A program made the position numbers and the translations under genes. Below the pieces are notes generated by a model. It did not search any database. It saw only the letters and a program-made list of their open reading frames with translations, and was not told the DNA's origin. Shown piece after piece: positions 40,220 to 49,440 of a stretch of DNA of 64,000 nt. Numbering within the stretch: the stretch's first letter is position 1; each line of letters starts with the position of its first letter. This stretch comes from Zobellella endophytica (GTDB lineage: Bacteria; Pseudomonadota; Gammaproteobacteria; Enterobacterales; Aeromonadaceae), in contig NZ_PXYG01000005.1 in assembly GCF_003012775.1 (NCBI RefSeq), positions 168,889 to 232,888 on the forward strand. Reading direction: 5' to 3'.

Positions 40220-41032
40220 TCAGGTCATTTCGGTGGGCGAGTCGGGATCCTTGTCCTCTTTGCCGGGCGCATAGGGGCCGGCCATTTCCTGCAGGATCCG
40301 CCCCAGCTCCATCGGCAGGGGGAAGACGATGATCTTGCTGTTGTCGCTGCTCACTTCGGTCAGGGTCTGCAGGTAACGCAGCTGTATCGCTTCCGGTTGT
40401 TGCCCGAGTATGCGGGCGGCCTCCAGCAACTGCTTGGAGGCCTCCAGCTCACCGGTGGCGTGGATGACCTTGGCGCGCCGGGACCGTTCCGCCTCGGCCT
40501 GGCGGGCGATGGCGCGGATCATGGATTCATCGAGGTCCACGTGTTTTATCTCCACCGCAGTCACCTTGATGCCCCAGTTGTCGGTGCTCTGATCCAGGAT
40601 GCGCTGCAGATCCGTGTTGAGGGTATCCCGGGCCGAGAGGATCTCGTCCAGCTCGTGCTGGCCGAGCACGGATCTCATGGTGGTCTGGGCCAGCTGACTG
40701 GTGGCCTCCAGGTAGTTTTCGATGTTGATGATCGCCTTCTGCGGATCCAGCACCCGGAAATAGAGCACCGCATTGACCCGCACGGTGACGTTGTCCCTGG
40801 AGATCAGATCCTGGGAAGGGATGTCCATGGTAATGATACGAAGATCCACCCGCACCATTTGCTGTACGAAGGGGATCACCAGGATAAGGCCCGGCCCCTT
40901 GATCTTGTAGAAACGGCCGAGCAGGAAGATCACCCCCCGCTCGTATTCCCGCAGTATGCGGAACATGCTGGTAAACAGCATGATCACCAGCACCACTATC
41001 AACAGTTGGAAATACAGAAAATCGATCATCAT
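40220..41032 (-). CDS. Slipin (stomatin/SPFH-domain) membrane protein
   Basis: A 270-residue protein with one N-terminal membrane segment (about 4-24), then an SPFH/band-7 domain containing the [10 protein letters not shown] and [14 protein letters not shown] segments, then a coiled-coil-like helical tail. It belongs to the slipin group. Slipins are encoded beside NfeD-type serine proteases and may be their substrates or scaffolds in membrane microdomains. Here the ATG overlaps the nfeD stop by four bases, so the partnership is clear. Confidence 0.92.
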   Translation of the reverse strand: MMIDFLYFQLLIVVLVIMLFTSMFRILREYERGVIFLLGRFYKIKGPGLILVIPFVQQMVRVDLRIITMDIPSQDLISRDNVTVRVNAVLYFRVLDPQKAIINIENYLEATSQLAQTTMRSVLGQHELDEILSARDTLNTDLQRILDQSTDNWGIKVTAVEIKHVDLDESMIRAIARQAEAERSRRAKVIHATGELEASKQLLEAARILGQQPEAIQLRYLQTLTEVSSDNSKIIVFPLPMELGRILQEMAGPYAPGKEDKDPDSPTEMT

Positions 41033-42372
41033 GACTTGCTCTCCTCTGCCGGAGCTACGTTGAGGGTGAGATCGTTCACCGACACCACCACCACCAGCCG
41101 GTTCGCGGCGATGGGCTGCGGGCTCCTGGCCTGCCAGCGTTCCCCCTGCACCAGCACGGTGCCGGCGGGATCGATGTCGGTCAGGGCGATGCCCCGTTCA
41201 CCGACCATGGCGATGCTGCCGGAAACGGGAGCCCGACGGCGCTGTTTTACTATCATCCGCACCACCACCAGGATCAGGCTGAGCGAAAACAGGGTAAAGG
41301 CGCCGACGAAGGGCCAGGCCACGCGGAACGCCTGGTCCGGGGTGTCGAACAGCAGCACCGAGCCGATGGCGAAGGCCACCAGGCCGCCGCCGCCGAGGAT
41401 GCCGAAGCTGGGGGCCAGGGCTTCGGCGATCATCAGCACCACCCCTAGCAGGATCAGCGCCAGGCCGGCGGTGCTGACCGGCAGCATCTGCAACGCCAGC
41501 AGGGCCAGCAGCAGGCAGATGGCGCCGGTGACGCCGGCCACGCCGAAGCCCGGGCTGTAAAATTCGAGCAGGATGCCGTACATGCCCACCAGCATCAGCA
41601 GGTAGGCGATATTGGGGTTGGTGATGATCATGATGAAACGCTGGCGCCAGTCGGGTTGGCGCTGCTCGGCCAGCAGCCCGCCGGTGGCGAAGGTATAGGA
41701 GCCGTCATGGAAGGTGATTTCCCGCCCGTCCAGTGCCTGCAGCAGAGCGGGGATGTCCGCCGCCATCAGCTCGATAACCTGCTGCTCCAGCGCCTCGGGG
41801 GCGGTGAGAGTGGCGGCGTCGCGCACCGCCTGCTCGGCCCATTCGGCGTTGCGGCCGCGCAGCTGGGCCAGGGACTTGATATAGGCCACCGCATCGTTCA
41901 GGGTCTTGCGCTCCATGGCGCCGGCGTCGGGGGCCGGCTGCTCGCCTTCCTGCTCTTCTTCCGCCTGATCCCGTGGCCGCTCGGTACTGCCGGGCGGGCC
42001 TATCTGCACCGGCGTCGCCGCGCCCAGGTGGGTGCCCGGGGCCATGGCCGCCACGTGGCTGGCATAGAGGATGTAAGTGCCCGCCGATGCGGCCCGGGCA
42101 CCGCCGGGGGAGACATACACCACCACCGGCACCCGGGATTCGAGCATGGCGCTGATGATGTCGCGGGTGGCGCTGTACAGGCCGCCGGGGGTGTCCATGG
42201 TAAACAGCACGAAGGCGGGATTGTCCAGTTGGGCCTGGGTCAGTTCGGTCACGATAAAGTCCGAGGTGCCGGGGCCGATGGCCCCCTTGATATCCAGCTG
42301 CCAGTAACGCTCCTGGGCCAGCACCGGGGTGCCCAGCAACAATAGCAGCAGTAACAGGCCTCGCCAGTTCAT
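41029..42372 (-). CDS. NfeD1b-type membrane-bound serine protease
   Basis: The 447-residue protein has a signal peptide (1-19) and a ClpP-like serine protease domain with the Ser-Lys dyad visible as Ser96 (RAASAGTY) and about Lys156. Four to five membrane helices follow (about 240-370), then a C-terminal OB-fold NfeD domain. Archaeal homologues cleave stomatin C-termini. An insert rich in Glu and Gln (about 128-152) lies in the protease domain. The ATG at 42372 is preceded by a ribosome-binding site; the longer frame upstream is not conserved. Confidence 0.93.
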   Translation of the reverse strand: MNWRGLLLLLLLLGTPVLAQERYWQLDIKGAIGPGTSDFIVTELTQAQLDNPAFVLFTMDTPGGLYSATRDIISAMLESRVPVVVYVSPGGARAASAGTYILYASHVAAMAPGTHLGAATPVQIGPPGSTERPRDQAEEEQEGEQPAPDAGAMERKTLNDAVAYIKSLAQLRGRNAEWAEQAVRDAATLTAPEALEQQVIELMAADIPALLQALDGREITFHDGSYTFATGGLLAEQRQPDWRQRFIMIITNPNIAYLLMLVGMYGILLEFYSPGFGVAGVTGAICLLLALLALQMLPVSTAGLALILLGVVLMIAEALAPSFGILGGGGLVAFAIGSVLLFDTPDQAFRVAWPFVGAFTLFSLSLILVVVRMIVKQRRRAPVSGSIAMVGERGIALTDIDPAGTVLVQGERWQARSPQPIAANRLVVVVSVNDLTLNVAPAEESKS

Positions 42373-42551
42373 ATACCCAGCTCCAATGCAGTCTCTATTA
42401 GAGCTTAGTGCATGAAGCCGGAGTGGTGTTTTTTTAGCCGAAAAGGATAAGGCGTATGGCCCTGTTGCACCGCTCCCCGGGAGGAGGCACCATCGACTCT
42501 TTCGGGACCAGGGGCCGCCGACGGCGGCCATGCATGTTTACGGGAGCACAT

Positions 42552-42989
42552 ATGCCTGTCAGGACGGCGACCAAGGGGGATCTGCGGGCCATCCATGCGC
42601 TGGAGCGAGCCGCGTTCGGCAGCCACTGCTATCCGGATTTCTTTTTTCGCCAGGCGCTGGATCTGTGGCCGGCTTACCTGCTGGTGGCGGAAGACGATGA
42701 CGACGTGCTGGCGGGTTACGGCCTGGGCGGCGCGGGAACGGCCCCCGGCGAGGGCTGGATACTGTCCCTGGCGGTGGCCGAGTCCTGCCGGGGGCAGGGC
42801 CTGGGCAAGGCGCTGCTGCAGGCCCTGCTCGCCGCCCTGGACGAAGGCGGCTGCCGACGGCAGCGGCTGACGGTGGCCCCGGACAACCCGGCGCTCGGGC
42901 TTTACCTGTCCCTGGGCTTCGTGGAGGAGGGCGGGGAGCCGGACTATTTCGGCCCGGGCGAGCCCCGGCTGGTGCTGGTGCGGGGTTAA
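42552..42989 (+). CDS. GNAT-family N-acetyltransferase
   Basis: A 145-residue cytosolic acetyltransferase with the acetyl-CoA-binding motif A, SLAVAESCRGQGLGKALLQ (residues about 70-88), and motif B ending LYLSLGFVEEG. The start at 42552 has GGGAG six bases upstream and gives MPVRTATKGDL, a standard GNAT N-terminus; an earlier ATG at 42456 is rejected because its residues are not conserved. The substrate is unknown. The layout resembles ribosomal-protein or peptide acetyltransferases of the RimI type, but that is only similarity. It is divergent from the nfeD operon. Confidence 0.85.
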   Translation: MPVRTATKGDLRAIHALERAAFGSHCYPDFFFRQALDLWPAYLLVAEDDDDVLAGYGLGGAGTAPGEGWILSLAVAESCRGQGLGKALLQALLAALDEGGCRRQRLTVAPDNPALGLYLSLGFVEEGGEPDYFGPGEPRLVLVRG

Positions 42990-43120
42990 GTGGCGCAGGC
43001 GGTCCGCCTGCCATTCCCGCGCGGAGGGAACCTGGGGTGCGCTCTCCTTGCTGGTCAGATCGTTATTTTTGGGTACAATAACGTGATTATTTTAATACAA
43101 TTTACTCAAGGGTCTGGCAC

Positions 43121-44575
43121 ATGGACGTAAAACCCCGTATCGCGGCATTGATCGAACACCTGCAGCAGGGTCTTTTGGAACGGGATACCCCGGCCCGGCT
43201 GGCGCTGCTGGCGGCGCTTTCCGGCGAACACCTGCTGCTGCTGGGCCCGCCCGGCACCGCCAAGAGCGAATTGTCCCGCCGGCTGCACACCCTGCTCGCC
43301 GACGGTGCCTACTTCGAGCGGCTGCTGACCCGCTTCTCGGTGCCCGAGGAGCTGTTCGGCCCCCTCTCCATCAAGGCCCTGGAGCAGGACCGCTACCTGC
43401 GCCAGACCGGGGGCTACCTGCCCGAGGCCTCCATCGCCTTTATCGACGAGATCTTCAAGGCCAACAGCGCCATCCTCAACAGCCTGCTCACCCTGCTCAA
43501 CGAGCGCCGTTTCGACAACGGCAACGAACGGCTGGAGGTGCCCCTGGTGTCGGTGATCGCCGCCAGCAACGAGCTGCCGGAAGGAGCCGAGCTCAACGCC
43601 CTGTACGACCGCTTCCTGCTGCGTTACCAGGTGGCGCCGGTGAGCGACCAGGCCTTTACCGCCCTGCTCACTCTCGACCAAAGTTATCGGGCGCCGTCGC
43701 CGGAACTGCGCCTGAGCGGCTGCGAACTGGCCGCCATCCGCGAGCTGGCGGGACGCCTGCCCCTGGCCCCGGCCCTGGTGCGGCTGCTCGTCGGTCTTCG
43801 CGCCTTCCTGGCCGAGCAGGAGATCACCGTCTCCGATCGGCGTTGGCGCAAGCTGGTCAAGCTGCTCAGGGTTTCCGCCTATTGCAACGGCGAACGGGAA
43901 GCCGGCCTGCTCGACGCCTGGCTGCTACCCCATTGCCTGTGGCAGCAGCCGGATCACTATCCCCGCCTGGCGGCCTGGCTGCACGAGCATATCGCCGCCG
44001 ATCCGGGCTTCAGCCCGGCCCTGGTGACCGAGCTGGTGGACAGTTGGCAGCAACGGCTGGCGCAGGACGCGGATCCGGTGGTGCCGGCCCTGGACGAGCA
44101 GGGCTACCAGCTCTACCTGGATGAAGCCGGCCAGCCGGTGACCGAACGCGAGGGTCTGCGGCCGCGCCGCAACGCCGCCGGCGAGCTGCTCTACCGTCAG
44201 CCCCGCCTGCCCGACAGCTGTTTCACCGAGCGGGAAATCCGCAACCTGGGCGGCAGCCGGGATCAATACGAGCCGGTGCTGGAGTCCTACCCGCGGCCGT
44301 CGGCCCTGCAACCCCGGGCCTGGCCGGCGGCCCACCTGACCGCCCGCCTGGCGCAGCTCGATGAGCGCATCGACGAGCTGGACCAGTACCTGGGCTGGCT
44401 GGCCGGGCAGCGCCAGGGCCTGGATCGGCGGCTCGACCAACACCTCTGGCTGAGCCCCGTCCTGGGGGAGCAGGTGCGCCGGCAACTGGAGCGGCAGCAG
44501 CAGGAGCTGGGTCGCCAGCGGGAACGGCTGGGGGAACTCAGGAAAGCCTTCGCCGCCCTGCCGGTGGAGGACTGA
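43121..44575 (+). CDS. RavA-like MoxR-family AAA+ ATPase
   Basis: A 484-residue AAA+ protein with Walker A GPPGTAKS (42-49), Walker B ending Asp109-Glu110 (FIDEIFKA) and the sensor-1 SNELPE segment. The second half has a long helical region with many Gln, Arg and Leu, probably coiled coil (about 390-470), as in RavA. It is similar to E. coli RavA in the AAA part but diverges in the C-terminal half. It precedes a VWA protein by three bases, the universal MoxR-VWA arrangement. In E. coli RavA-ViaA affects respiration and aminoglycoside sensitivity. Confidence 0.85.
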   Translation: MDVKPRIAALIEHLQQGLLERDTPARLALLAALSGEHLLLLGPPGTAKSELSRRLHTLLADGAYFERLLTRFSVPEELFGPLSIKALEQDRYLRQTGGYLPEASIAFIDEIFKANSAILNSLLTLLNERRFDNGNERLEVPLVSVIAASNELPEGAELNALYDRFLLRYQVAPVSDQAFTALLTLDQSYRAPSPELRLSGCELAAIRELAGRLPLAPALVRLLVGLRAFLAEQEITVSDRRWRKLVKLLRVSAYCNGEREAGLLDAWLLPHCLWQQPDHYPRLAAWLHEHIAADPGFSPALVTELVDSWQQRLAQDADPVVPALDEQGYQLYLDEAGQPVTEREGLRPRRNAAGELLYRQPRLPDSCFTEREIRNLGGSRDQYEPVLESYPRPSALQPRAWPAAHLTARLAQLDERIDELDQYLGWLAGQRQGLDRRLDQHLWLSPVLGEQVRRQLERQQQELGRQRERLGELRKAFAALPVED

Positions 44576-44578
44576 GCC

Positions 44579-46000
44579 GTGCAGGATCAGCCGGCCGGCA
44601 TCGGCTCCCTGGCGGCGCTGCCGGAAAGCCTGTTCGCCCTGGTGGCCACCCATCCCCTGGGCCGGCTGCTGCCCCGGACCCGGTGGGTGCTGGCCTGGCT
44701 GCAGCAACTGGACAAGGGACGCTTGCCAATCCTAAGCGACTGGCTGAACGGCAGCACCGAACGCCGCCTGCGCCATCTTCTGGTGCGCTCGGGGGCGCTC
44801 GGTTACTGCCGGGATACCCCGGAAGTGGCCCGGGTAGTGGTGCAGGACATACTGCTGGCGCTGGAGCAGGTGGAGCTGCAATGGCCGGTCACCGCCGCCC
44901 TGCTGGCGCGGGCCGGCATGGATACGCTGCGGGCCGAAGGCCGCGCCCGGGCCCGCCACGCTCGCCGGGCCATCGCGCGCCTTGCCGAACAGTGGAGCCA
45001 GCGGGTCAGCCTGTGGCAGGCCCTGGACGAGGTGACGGAAGAGTTCGGTATAGCACCGGCCATCGGCACCGATGTCAACGGCGGCCAGCTGCGGGACAGG
45101 GCCTGGTTCGATATGCAGCGGTTGTCCCGGTGGGTGGCTCAGATCCGTGAACTGCAGCGGTTGCTGAACCAGCTTGGCCAGCAGCGCCCGGATCCGGCGC
45201 AAAGTGCCACCCTGAGCCAAATTCGCCAGCAGATGAGCCCCCGGGACGCGGGCCCCCAGGAGCGTCTGTTGCCCGGCATGCCCATGGAAACCCAGGGCCT
45301 CACCCGCTCCGACCGGATCAGCCGCATGCTGCCCCAGGAAGCGGCCTTTCTCGGCCATCCGGTGCTGCACCTGCTGTGGCACGCCCGCCGTGCCGAGCAG
45401 GGGCTGCTCAGCTACGCGGTGGCCGGGGTCATGCCCATCGACGCCGGCAGCGACTGGCCCCTGCCCCGGGCCGGCCAGGGCCAGGGACAGGGCAAGGGCA
45501 GCCAGATGGGGCCCATCATCCTCTGCCTGGATACCTCCGCCTCCATGCACGGCCTGGCGGAGCAGGTGTCCAAGGCCATGGTGCTGGAGGCCCTGCGCCT
45601 GGCCAAACGCCAGCGACGGGGCTGCCTGGTGTACTTGTTCGGTGGTGAGGGCGAGCTGCAGGTGCTGGACAACGGTCAACTGACCCTGGCGGAGCTGATG
45701 GCCTTGCTGCGGGCCTCTTTCAGTGGTGGCACCGAGGTGGTCACCCCGCTGACGGCGGCGCTTTCGCGCCTCAGGGAGCAGGCATGGCGGCAGGCCGACA
45801 TCCTGCTGGTGAGCGATGGCGAGTTCCAGGTGCCCGCCGCCCTGCGGGAGCAGGTGGAACAGGCGAAGGAAAGCCTGGGTGTGCGCCTGGTCGGCCTGCA
45901 GCTCGGCTACGCCACCGCCCTGCACGCCATGCGCCAGCTGTGCGATCCCGTGCACCTGTTCAGCGACTGGCGCAGCCTGGAGCAGGCGGCCAGGAGTTAA
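44579..46000 (+). CDS. VWA-domain protein, ViaA-like partner of the MoxR ATPase
   Basis: A 473-residue protein starting at a GTG, with a helical N-terminal half and a C-terminal von Willebrand A domain. The metal-ion-dependent adhesion site is intact: DTSAS at 318-322, the Thr in SGGTEV and the Asp in VSDGE. The architecture and position match ViaA, but the N-terminal half shows little similarity to E. coli ViaA. A Gly-Gln-rich linker (about 298-308) precedes the VWA domain. It ends before a strong terminator. Confidence 0.82.
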   Translation: MQDQPAGIGSLAALPESLFALVATHPLGRLLPRTRWVLAWLQQLDKGRLPILSDWLNGSTERRLRHLLVRSGALGYCRDTPEVARVVVQDILLALEQVELQWPVTAALLARAGMDTLRAEGRARARHARRAIARLAEQWSQRVSLWQALDEVTEEFGIAPAIGTDVNGGQLRDRAWFDMQRLSRWVAQIRELQRLLNQLGQQRPDPAQSATLSQIRQQMSPRDAGPQERLLPGMPMETQGLTRSDRISRMLPQEAAFLGHPVLHLLWHARRAEQGLLSYAVAGVMPIDAGSDWPLPRAGQGQGQGKGSQMGPIILCLDTSASMHGLAEQVSKAMVLEALRLAKRQRRGCLVYLFGGEGELQVLDNGQLTLAELMALLRASFSGGTEVVTPLTAALSRLREQAWRQADILLVSDGEFQVPAALREQVEQAKESLGVRLVGLQLGYATALHAMRQLCDPVHLFSDWRSLEQAARS

Positions 46001-46040
46001 GATATCGAGGCGGGTTGGAGCGAGGTCTCTTGCCGTGTGC

Positions 46041-46108
46041 TCGTTCCCGGCCTCTGCGTGGGAATGGGTGTTGCTTGCCATGCCGGAGCGCGGGCGGGCC
46101 GCCCGCGC
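46041..46108. repeat. Hairpin repeat sequences 3' of the VWA gene
   Basis: Two palindromes lie in this intergenic stretch: a GTTCCC...GGGAAT stem of the widespread intergenic type (46041-46066) and a very GC-rich palindrome (46088-46108; arms GCGCGGGCG and CGCCCGCGC). Neither codes for protein. They precede the terminator at 46115. Confidence 0.5.
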
Positions 46109-46114
46109 CCCAGG

Positions 46115-46142
46115 GGGAGGCAATGTTAATTGCCTCCCTTTT
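46115..46142 (+). terminator. Terminator of the MoxR-VWA operon
   Basis: A perfect 10-bp stem GGGAGGCAAT-GTTA-ATTGCCTCCC followed by TTTT lies about 115 bases after the VWA gene stop. The same hairpin could also end the convergent TonB-receptor remnant. Confidence 0.85.
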
Positions 46143-46165
46143 ACGTTTGCGGGGGGAGATGAGGG

Positions 46166-46866
46166 TCAGAACCGGTAGCTCAGGCTGGCCTTGAGCTCGC
46201 GCTCGGCGCCGAACCAGCAGTTGCTCTCGTCGAAGCAGCTGTAGTAGCGCTTATCGAACAGGTTGTTGGCGGACAGTTGCACCCGGGCGCCGTCCCAGGT
46301 TGGCGTTGAGGTAGCCCAGATCGTAGCCCAGCGCCAGATCCACCAGGGTGTAGGCGGGCACCTGATCGGTATTCAATGAATCCATATGGGTCTTGCCCGC
46401 GTGGCGTACCCCGGCGCCCAGGGTGGCGCCGGCCAGGGCGCCCTCGAAGACGTCGTAGTTGGCCCACAGGCTGGCCTGGCGCTCCGGCACCCAGACCGGG
46501 GTCTTGCCGAGCAGCTCACCGCTGTCGTCCTTGCTGAACGCCATGTCCAGCAGGGTCAGGCTGGCGGCCAGGCTCCGGTTGTCGGTCAGGTAGCTGTTGG
46601 CTTCCAGCTCCAGGCCCTTGGCCAGCACCTCGCCGGCCTGAGTCTTGTTGTAGGGGCTGCCGTTGGGATCCCGGGTGGGCTCGTTCTGCTTGGTGATATG
46701 GAAGGCGGACAGGGTGCCCTGGTGGCGCCGGTCGGCGGATTGATACTTGACCCCGGCTTCCCACTGCTGGCTGGCGGTGGGTTCAAAGGTCTTGCCGTGC
46801 CGGTCCTGGCCGGTGATGGGCTCGAAGCCTTCGGCGTAGCTGACGAAGGGGGAGAAGCCGCCCGGC
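46166..46866 (-). pseudogene. TonB-dependent siderophore receptor, 3' remnant with frameshift
   Basis: The minus strand encodes the last third of a siderophore-type TonB receptor, with barrel strands including SPFVSYAEGFEPI, VPERQASLWANYDV, and the end ANNLFDKRYY...LSYRF. Two lesions are visible. The 5' two-thirds are missing and replaced at about 46866 by the start of an AraC gene. One extra G in the run at 46294-46296 shifts the frame; removing it restores NLDGARVQLSANNL and the terminal Phe. The receptor barrel and plug cannot be made, so it is non-functional. Confidence 0.88.
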
Positions 46867-47062
46867 TCAGGCGCAGCCGGCGGATGTAGCGGGCCAGGCT
46901 CAGGCCGGTGGCGGCCTGGAAGTCCCGTTGCAGTTGCCAGCGGGAGCAGGCGGACAACTGCGCCAGCCGTTCCAGGGGGAGCGGTTCGTCCAGGTGGTGG
47001 TGGATATGGTGCAACAGGCGGTCCAGCCTGGGCTGGGGGGATAAGGGGGTTGGGGCCGTCAT
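46864..47062 (-). pseudogene. AraC-family regulator, truncated N-terminal fragment
   Basis: The first about 66 codons encode one AraC-type helix-turn-helix region (LPLERLAQLSACSRWQLQRDFQAATG and LARYIRRLRLS), starting at an ATG preceded by a GGAGG-like sequence. The frame then crosses directly into receptor coding sequence in the wrong phase, so the second helix-turn-helix is lost. AraC regulators next to TonB receptors normally respond to the siderophore, so this is a deletion between a regulator gene and its receptor gene. Confidence 0.82.
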
Positions 47063-47118
47063 GGTGTGCCTCCGGCAAGAGCCGGCCCGGGGGCCGGCTC
47101 GACGTCGTTATTTCCTGT

Positions 47119-49236
47119 TCAGAACGTCCAGTTGACCGACAGGTTGGCGTTGCGCGGCGCGCCATAGAACGCCTGGTCCGCGCCCCAGTAGAGGCTGGTG
47201 AGGTATTTCTCGTCGGTCAGGTTGTGGATGTTGAGGGTGGCGGCAAGCCGGGGCGTGAACTCGTATTTCGCCATCAGCCCGAGCAGGGCGTAGCTGTCCT
47301 GCTTCGCCAGGTTGCCGTTGCCGTCCAGCGCCTCGATGTCGTCCTGCCATTTCAGGTTGGCGCCCACCTTCAGCTGCTCCATGGCCGGCAGCCGGTAGCT
47401 GGTGGCGACCTTGACCAGTTGGCTGGGGGTGTAGCTCTTGGCACTGTTGCCCTGGTTGTCCTCGATGTCCACGTAGCTGTAACCGGCGTTGGCTTCCCAG
47501 CCCGGCAGTATTTCCCCGGCCAGCTCCAGCTCCACGCCCTTGCTGGTCATGCCGTCCACCGCCTGGTAGATGGTGGTGCCGCCGCTGGTGCCCGCCACTT
47601 CGGCCACATTGCTCTGCTCGGTGCGGAACAGCGCCAGGTTGGCGTTGAGCCGGCCGTCGAGCCATTCGCCCTTGAGGCCGGTCTCGATGGTGTGGCCTTC
47701 GATGGGGTCGAGGCGGTCGCCGTTGGCGTCGATCTCGAACTGGGGGGTGAAGATCTCGGTGTAGCTGGCGTAGGCCGAATAGTTCAGGTTCAGGTCGTAC
47801 ACCAGGCCGGCGTAAGGCACCAGCACCCCGTTATATTCGTTGACCTTGTCCTTGCCGTAGCTGGTGCCGTGGCTGTCCCAGTTGGACAGCCGGGCGCCGG
47901 CGAGCAGGGTAAGGTCGTCGGTCAGGCTGAAGCGGGCGGCGGTATAGAGGCTGGTCTCCTTGTCGGTCCAGTTGCTGCCGCCGCCGTCGATGGTGAACGC
48001 GGGCTTGGGATAGTTGCCGTTCCAGCCGTGCAGATCGCCGACTTCGGTGCCCAGGGTATCGCCGTGCCAGGAGTGATCCCGGGTGTTGGCCCTGGACCAG
48101 CCGGCGCCGGCCACCAGCTCATGCTCGCGCCCGCCCAGGGTGAAGGGGCCGGAGGCATAGAGATCGACGATGTCCTGCCGGGTCTTGAAGTGGTACTGGC
48201 TGGGGTAGCTGAACACCCCGGCCTGGGTAGCGCGATCCGGGTTGCCGTAAACGTAGAACAGCTCGGAGTCGGACTCGTTTTCCACGTGGGAGTAGACCGC
48301 CTTGGCGCTCCAGCCGTTGCCCAGCTCCTGGGCCAGCTCCACGAAGCTGCGGTTATCCTTTACGTCCCAGTAGGCCCAGTCGGCGGCGCTGCTGTCGGAG
48401 CGGCTGTAGTCGGTGCGGGTGCCGTCGCTGTAGAACAGCGGCAGCGAGCCCCACAGCGGGCTGTCGGCGTTGTTCTGCTGGTAGCTGTGGCCCAGGGTGA
48501 GCAGGGTACTGTCGGTCAGATCCGCTTCCACCACGCCGTAGAAGAGCCCGCGCTGCTGCTGGTAGCGATCCAGGTAGGAGTCTTTCTCCTGGCCGGCCAC
48601 CACCAGGCGGGCGCGGACCCGTTCGCTGATGGCGCCGGAGATGTCGCCGTCCAGCCGGCGGTAGTCCCAGGAGCCGGCGCTGGCCCTGGCCGAAGCCTGG
48701 AATTCCTGGGTGGGGCGCTTGCGCACGAAGTTGACGGTGGCGGAGGGCTGGCCGGCGCCGCTCATCAGGCCGTTGGCGCCCTTGAGCACCTCCACCTTGT
48801 CGTAGAGGGCGGTGTCCAGATCGCCCGAGACGTTGCCGTAGACCAGGGGCGCGCCGACGCCGTCAAACTGGAAGTTGGTGATGTCGAAGCCGCGGGCGGT
48901 GAAGTAGGTGCGGTCGGTTTCGACCCGCTCGACATTGACGCCGTTGGTGTTGTCGAGCACCGCGTTGACGTCGTTGAGGGCGAAGTCGTCCATCTTGGTG
49001 CGGGTGGTCACCGACACCGCCTGCGGGGTTTCCCGGATCGACAGGTTGAGCTTGGTGGCGGTGCGGCTGTTTTTGGTGGTGTAGCTGTCGCTGCCTTCGG
49101 TGACGTCGTTCTCACGCTCGGCGTTGACGTTGACGGTGCTCAGCACCAGCGCCTCCTGGGCCAGGGCGGGCGCCAGGGTGCCGGTGGCGAGCAGGGCGGC
49201 TATCATCCGGGATATATGTTTCTTCTGAAACGGCAT
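47119..49236 (-). CDS. fhuE: TonB-dependent ferric siderophore receptor, FhuE type (coprogen/rhodotorulate)
   Basis: A 705-residue outer-membrane receptor. A signal peptide (1-26, cleavage after ALA) is followed by a plug with the IRETPQAVSV and GATGLMTG-like segments (here GANGLMSGAGQPSATVNFVRKR, starting near residue 152), and a 22-strand barrel ending in the terminal Phe. Similarity to E. coli FhuE extends through the barrel, including SPLWGSLP, APDWAYWD-like and YKAVDGTVSKGVE-like motifs (here YQAVDGMTSKGVE). The likely ligand is a hydroxamate such as coprogen or rhodotorulic acid, though exact specificity is inferred. A possible weak iron-responsive AT-rich region lies upstream. It follows iutA with 204 bases between them. 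Confidence 0.88.
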   Translation of the reverse strand: MPFQKKHISRMIAALLATGTLAPALAQEALVLSTVNVNAERENDVTEGSDSYTTKNSRTATKLNLSIRETPQAVSVTTRTKMDDFALNDVNAVLDNTNGVNVERVETDRTYFTARGFDITNFQFDGVGAPLVYGNVSGDLDTALYDKVEVLKGANGLMSGAGQPSATVNFVRKRPTQEFQASARASAGSWDYRRLDGDISGAISERVRARLVVAGQEKDSYLDRYQQQRGLFYGVVEADLTDSTLLTLGHSYQQNNADSPLWGSLPLFYSDGTRTDYSRSDSSAADWAYWDVKDNRSFVELAQELGNGWSAKAVYSHVENESDSELFYVYGNPDRATQAGVFSYPSQYHFKTRQDIVDLYASGPFTLGGREHELVAGAGWSRANTRDHSWHGDTLGTEVGDLHGWNGNYPKPAFTIDGGGSNWTDKETSLYTAARFSLTDDLTLLAGARLSNWDSHGTSYGKDKVNEYNGVLVPYAGLVYDLNLNYSAYASYTEIFTPQFEIDANGDRLDPIEGHTIETGLKGEWLDGRLNANLALFRTEQSNVAEVAGTSGGTTIYQAVDGMTSKGVELELAGEILPGWEANAGYSYVDIEDNQGNSAKSYTPSQLVKVATSYRLPAMEQLKVGANLKWQDDIEALDGNGNLAKQDSYALLGLMAKYEFTPRLAATLNIHNLTDEKYLTSLYWGADQAFYGAPRNANLSVNWTF

Positions 49237-49440
49237 GTCCTGATTTCTCCTGATTAATTATAGAAACATAAAAGTAAATAATTCGTATTTATTGTATTGG
49301 GCGCGTTGGTGCCGGCATGTCGGTAGCTGGCGGCCGCCGGAGCGGCCGGAACAGCGCCGCGCGCTTTTATCCCGTTGTTATAACCGCCCGTTTCCGGGCA
49401 GGCATTCAGGCGACCGGTCAGGGGCCGGCCGCGGTATTTT

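Noticed and set aside
42995-43011. Palindrome after the GNAT gene as a regulator operator
   Set aside because: The GC-only palindrome resembles a terminator stem or a chance GC repeat, and no regulator gene is associated.
43121-46000. MoxR-VWA pair as an anti-phage defence system
   Set aside because: MoxR-VWA pairs occur in defence contexts, but no third effector gene and no defence island surrounds this pair. Its neighbours are a GNAT gene and iron uptake genes.
46586-47062. 158-codon open frame as a functional AraC-type regulator
   Set aside because: Only the first 66 codons match AraC. The rest is TonB-receptor DNA read out of frame, so the second helix-turn-helix is missing.
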